NCBI GenBank assembly: GCA_005223185.1
Contig: NJBN01000009.1
Coordinates: 1-64,000 of the forward strand
DNA length: 64,000 bases
Source: a candidate division LCP-89 bacterium B3_LCP
Lineage (GTDB): Bacteria > Electryoneota > B3-LCP
Direction: 5' to 3'
The position numbers were made by a program, and so were the translations under genes. Below the pieces are notes generated by a model. That model ran no database searches, was not told the DNA's origin, and saw nothing but the letters and a program-made list of their open reading frames with translations. Shown piece by piece: positions 62,101 to 64,000 of this stretch; positions within the stretch are counted from its first letter, which is position 1; each line of letters starts with the position of its first letter.

Positions 62101-62826
62101 AAAACCGGTTATTTTACTGATAACACGATAAAAGAATCGTATAACTACTTTTACTTTGGGCATCTTGACCTGACCTCCAACTCTTTTGAAACTTTAGAAG
62201 AAAATGCTGGTTTTGTGTTCGGTGGTTCCGCAATTTATGTAGGAAACAAGGGTAATAAAGGAGAAGAGGTAAGCAAAATATACAACTGCACCAATGCCTG
62301 CAGAAAAGCAGCAAATCTTCATCTAAACATACAGGGATGTGAGGATCGTGTCTATGAAAATCCACCGGTAGTGGGAATAGACCTCGGTAGTTTAGGGATA
62401 ACCGGCAATTACGCCGTTGCCTGGCAACCCGGGTCTATAACTCCGACAATAATAGACAAATCATCAAGTGTACTTACACCTACGCCTACACCTAGGCTTA
62501 CGCCGACACCTACACCAACTCCGACACCTACGCCAACACCGACACCTAGGCCTACGCCAACACCAACGCCAACACCGACACCTAGGCCTACGCCAACTCC
62601 TACTCCAACACCTACGCCTACGCCAACTCCTACACCTACGCCTACACCAACGCCAACACCGACACCTAGGCCTACGCCAACACCTACGCCTACACCAACA
62701 CCTACGCCTATACCTGCACCGTTGACTCAGATTAAACCAACCGGCAAACCAAAGTCAACTGGAAAGTCTAAATCGCCAAAGAAAACCAGAGGGCCAGGAA
62801 AAACTAAACCCAAGAAGAAACCTTAG
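59158..62826 (+). CDS. Giant DUF6519-type eCIS fibre-like protein with Thr-Pro stalk
   Basis: 1222 residues. The N-terminus ([39 protein letters not shown]) is the DUF6519 signature known from eCIS clusters. Residues about 464-611 hold four ~45-residue repeats of the pattern (N/T)VxxALxxLCxxAAxHIxYxxxC. Residues about 620-1090 look like a parallel beta-helix with a helical insertion. Residues 1107-1188 are almost pure Thr-Pro with rare Arg, and the last ~32 residues are very basic ([26 protein letters not shown]). The likely role is a surface fibre, sheath cap or attachment factor; this is inference. Confidence 0.75.
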   Translation: MKTQISRDSYSKKDRYSGVYQQQGRMLTDADWNESIEVFKGLLQEALKDVIGDGAPRSNALTIEQSSGLKKKIYIKPGDLYVDGLRAELAELSDGSNIALNGQDDLPLDEQCYLPTGSNFTNPTNCIIYADVWDRSITSLEDTDLRDPGLHGADTCTRTQRMLQIKWCPDTIDPENPDEMVRKGDAALTLELRSNEPSADVCNPCSQLLESEIGDVGNYLFRLEVHDIEVDETSGNPTKLTLKWSSENGAESYEAKSESEMPPGFVNSFSDDGSYVYEFFSDTSEKHLGVHKATEYKPIRGAIKESYDPKSEPYVRRWDGYCILTYSGGEWSLEKTKVLGKNKYKGTDSNKRLEEKATLKDKQLGDVVINNDIVIQLEALQLTLTLKDNNFVAGDYWLAPVRAEVEYLDDFLLINAKPIGIDHHYLTLASVDNNGDVTQYGDMNDKNHRRQNFPPLTDLNAEEIGYTTDCSNDLFDSTDDNVAKALNRLCQIAAEHIGFSNPCPKKIGIFKGEEIGNVEDALNLLCHLAASHVKYTPGGCINKVGEDEELYYGMVENTVQEALDKICEITAKHITYDPSCAFLRDQKNPKIETVHEALEALCNRPTGGSGGCRVTVGKKEEGAEFETLDEALSSCLSPQIKDVCICLLPGNHKPPSQGILTEFKGNNSEVSKGLNISIIGCGPGSRIGLGDQSLEFSQFNSLTFKDFEFNSSENGGAQLFFDSCTNVNLSSINYEGHVGDKSSLVKIGDAERIQLLGNKFEARRSDSPENPAEVFEFNPGYSELFRLSSRNEFLKEVPEVAREMSSRFSKGGEVTKARNSITNSRNAIVANQQTTHKEQVSYDRLLGVISAAETMEPEMATAVYADILVQIYDFAREAALECSLSLMDANAQTIIKNNIFKGAISLYGEPPDSSVTINLDDEILGSQLFNQTLNLATSDVDLHFCNNEVIKFILGARYAESLAGALKGKGSTISDSIPTLFKTGYFTDNTIKESYNYFYFGHLDLTSNSFETLEENAGFVFGGSAIYVGNKGNKGEEVSKIYNCTNACRKAANLHLNIQGCEDRVYENPPVVGIDLGSLGITGNYAVAWQPGSITPTIIDKSSSVLTPTPTPRLTPTPTPTPTPTPTPTPRPTPTPTPTPTPRPTPTPTPTPTPTPTPTPTPTPTPTPTPRPTPTPTPTPTPTPIPAPLTQIKPTGKPKSTGKSKSPKKTRGPGKTKPKKKP
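62476..62721 (+). repeat. Thr-Pro coding minisatellite
   Basis: 246 bases made of ACx-CCx hexamers with occasional AGG (Arg) units at roughly regular distances; third positions vary (ACA, ACG, ACT, ACC; CCT, CCA, CCG). It encodes residues 1107-1188 of the DUF6519-type protein, giving an extended, stiff stalk. Confidence 0.9.
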
Positions 62827-62881
62827 TTGCCGTGAATGGTAAGAAGGGAAAGAGGAAGTTGATATTGGACAGGGGGAATAG

Positions 62882-64000
62882 ATGAAAACCTTCGCTACTG
62901 TAGAAAAGCGCCAGGCGGATAAGCCCCCGGTATTTGTGTATAATCCTTCTCTGAAGACCGAGCAGAAGCAGATAAGCCGCATCCTTCGCCCTCATACTGT
63001 CCAACCCAAACTCACCATCGGCGCACCCAACGACCGGTACGAACGGGAGGCCGACCGCGTCGCTGACCAGATCGTACGCATGCCTGATCACACTCTGCAA
63101 CGGCAGCCGTTGGAGGAAGAGGAGGAGCTCCAGACCAAGCCCCTTGTCGATCAAATAACGCCGCTGGTGCAGAGGCAGGTTGAGGAGGAAGAAGAAGAGC
63201 TCATCCAGACGGTTCAGAGACAATGCGATGAGGAAGAATGCTCTATCCAAACTCAGCAGGAGGTAAATCGCACATCAGAAGTAACTCCCGGTCTTGCTTC
63301 ACAAATACAAGCCATCCGCAATGGTGGCAGACAACTACCTCAGGGATGCCGCAACTATTTCGAACCGCGCTTTGGGCGTGATTTCAGTGATGTAAATATT
63401 CACACCGATTCTAAAGCCGCCGACATAGCTAAATCAGTAAATGCCAAGGCATTTACCATAGGACAAGACGTATTCTTCGGCTCAGGGCAGTTTGCACCCG
63501 GAACAGATAGTACAGAGCGCCTGCTAGCGCACGAGTTAACGCATGTGGTGCAGCAATCGTATGGAAATTCACAGAATTTTAATATACAAACGACAAACGG
63601 GGCAACTCCCACTACCTCTCTTTCAGGAATACGAGCTAATCGGATTGCATTTAACAATACAGGTTCCCCAAATAGTGATAACTGTGCAACTACTCAGCCT
63701 GCATCACTGGGAGTAGGGATTAATGGTAACGCCCAGAATGCCATGGAAATTATTTACAGAATCAGTGGATCCATTCCACCGGGAACTGAGTTCGATATTA
63801 CTCGAACTGTAAGAGATAATGCCTGGGCAAGGAGTTCAGCAGGAACATGGACAAGTGTTGAACAAACACCGGCGGGAACGAAAGATGACTATCATGATTC
63901 TGATGAATGTCTAATACCTAATGCGAATCGCATATTTGTTACGGATTCGCCTGGATTTAATGGGCTCAATCCAAGAGGAATGGTACTTGCAGCAGGTAAT
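62882..64000 (+). CDS. DUF4157 (eCIScore) putative effector with HExxH motif, 3' end outside window
   Basis: At least 373 residues, still open at base 64000. CAGGGGG precedes the ATG. Residues about 40-140 are Gln/Glu-rich linker with Arg-Gln repeats (LQRQPLEEEEELQTKP, VQRQVEEEEEELIQTVQRQ). The DUF4157 domain is at about 135-230: GGRQLPQGCRNYFEPRFGRDFSDVNIHTDSKAADIAKSVNAKAFTIGQDVFFGSGQFAPG and the metalloprotease-like LLAHELTHVVQQ (H217, E218, H221). DUF4157 is linked with eCIS cargo and may be a loading or processing module. The following part (SGSIPPGTEFDITRTVRDNAWARS) is the start of an unknown C-terminal domain. Confidence 0.87.
   Translation, partial: MKTFATVEKRQADKPPVFVYNPSLKTEQKQISRILRPHTVQPKLTIGAPNDRYEREADRVADQIVRMPDHTLQRQPLEEEEELQTKPLVDQITPLVQRQVEEEEEELIQTVQRQCDEEECSIQTQQEVNRTSEVTPGLASQIQAIRNGGRQLPQGCRNYFEPRFGRDFSDVNIHTDSKAADIAKSVNAKAFTIGQDVFFGSGQFAPGTDSTERLLAHELTHVVQQSYGNSQNFNIQTTNGATPTTSLSGIRANRIAFNNTGSPNSDNCATTQPASLGVGINGNAQNAMEIIYRISGSIPPGTEFDITRTVRDNAWARSSAGTWTSVEQTPAGTKDDYHDSDECLIPNANRIFVTDSPGFNGLNPRGMVLAAGN

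Noticed and set aside
62476-62721. CRISPR-like or non-coding tandem repeat
   Set aside because: The repeat is in frame, lacks spacers, and encodes Thr-Pro units inside a continuous gene.
42242-62826. Prophage or type VI secretion system
   Set aside because: No capsid, portal, terminase, integrase or lysis genes; no TssJLM membrane complex. DUF4255, AAA+ ATPase, DUF6519 and DUF4157 fit an eCIS.

Overview
The window looks like a chromosomal piece of an uncultured bacterium of the FCB superphylum (Fibrobacteres-Chlorobi-Bacteroidetes and related candidate phyla such as Electryoneota, KSB1 or Zixibacteria). This placement is inference. It rests on five large secreted proteins ending in a type IX secretion (T9SS) sorting domain of the YPNPFNP...GLYFYRIxAGDF...KMVLxK kind, a gingipain-type (C25) protease, and an anaerobic respiratory gene set. 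No rRNA or other taxonomic marker is present; one tRNA-Gln is.

Region 1 (1-6211, + strand) is a compact periplasmic nitrate reductase operon in the order napA(partial)-G-H-B-F-L-D, the order known from Epsilonproteobacteria. Electrons go quinol -> NapH/NapG -> NapB -> NapA, with NapD, NapF and NapL as maturation factors. napF has no ATG/GTG/TTG start and appears to begin at an ATA that overlaps the napB stop. Region 2 (6444-8764, +) holds two overlapping citrate synthase paralogues that have each lost a different part of the active site.

Region 3 (8774-18234, - strand) is one apparent operon, qmoA-qmoB-qmoC-dsrJ-dsrO-dsrP-histidine kinase-response regulator, closed by a perfect 15-bp hairpin. 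It joins the cytoplasmic flavin/FeS modules and the membrane module of the Qmo complex to the periplasmic and membrane half (JOP) of the Dsr complex, without dsrMK, dsrAB, aprAB or sat in the window. This suggests a hybrid quinone-linked redox complex reaching from cytoplasm to periplasm.

Region 4 (18235-39881) is a surface and accessory region: a small two-TM protein resembling TRADD-N-associated membrane modules, T9SS-sorted parallel beta-helix proteins, tRNA-Gln, WrbA, a PKD/CapA-type protein and a gingipain-like protease. One beta-helix gene is interrupted by an in-frame TGA. Several proteins share an unnamed ~105-residue domain just before the sorting signal, and two genes share a duplicated 3' end with the same hairpin.

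Region 5 (40200-64000, +) is an extracellular contractile injection system (eCIS). It starts with a sigma54-type activator whose receiver domain is degenerate, followed by clustered TGTAACA/TGTTACA heptamers, a possible -24/-12 promoter and a DUF3467 protein. Then come sheath, tube, zinc-ribbon baseplate factor, a disordered protein, DUF4255 terminator, AAA+ ATPase, LysM and hub proteins, spike, gp25, two baseplate J-like proteins, a tail-protein-I-like protein, a giant DUF6519 fibre-like protein with a Thr-Pro stalk, and a truncated DUF4157/HExxH putative effector running off the end. No capsid, terminase, portal or integrase is seen, so this is not a prophage. No tape-measure or separate PAAR gene is visible inside the window.
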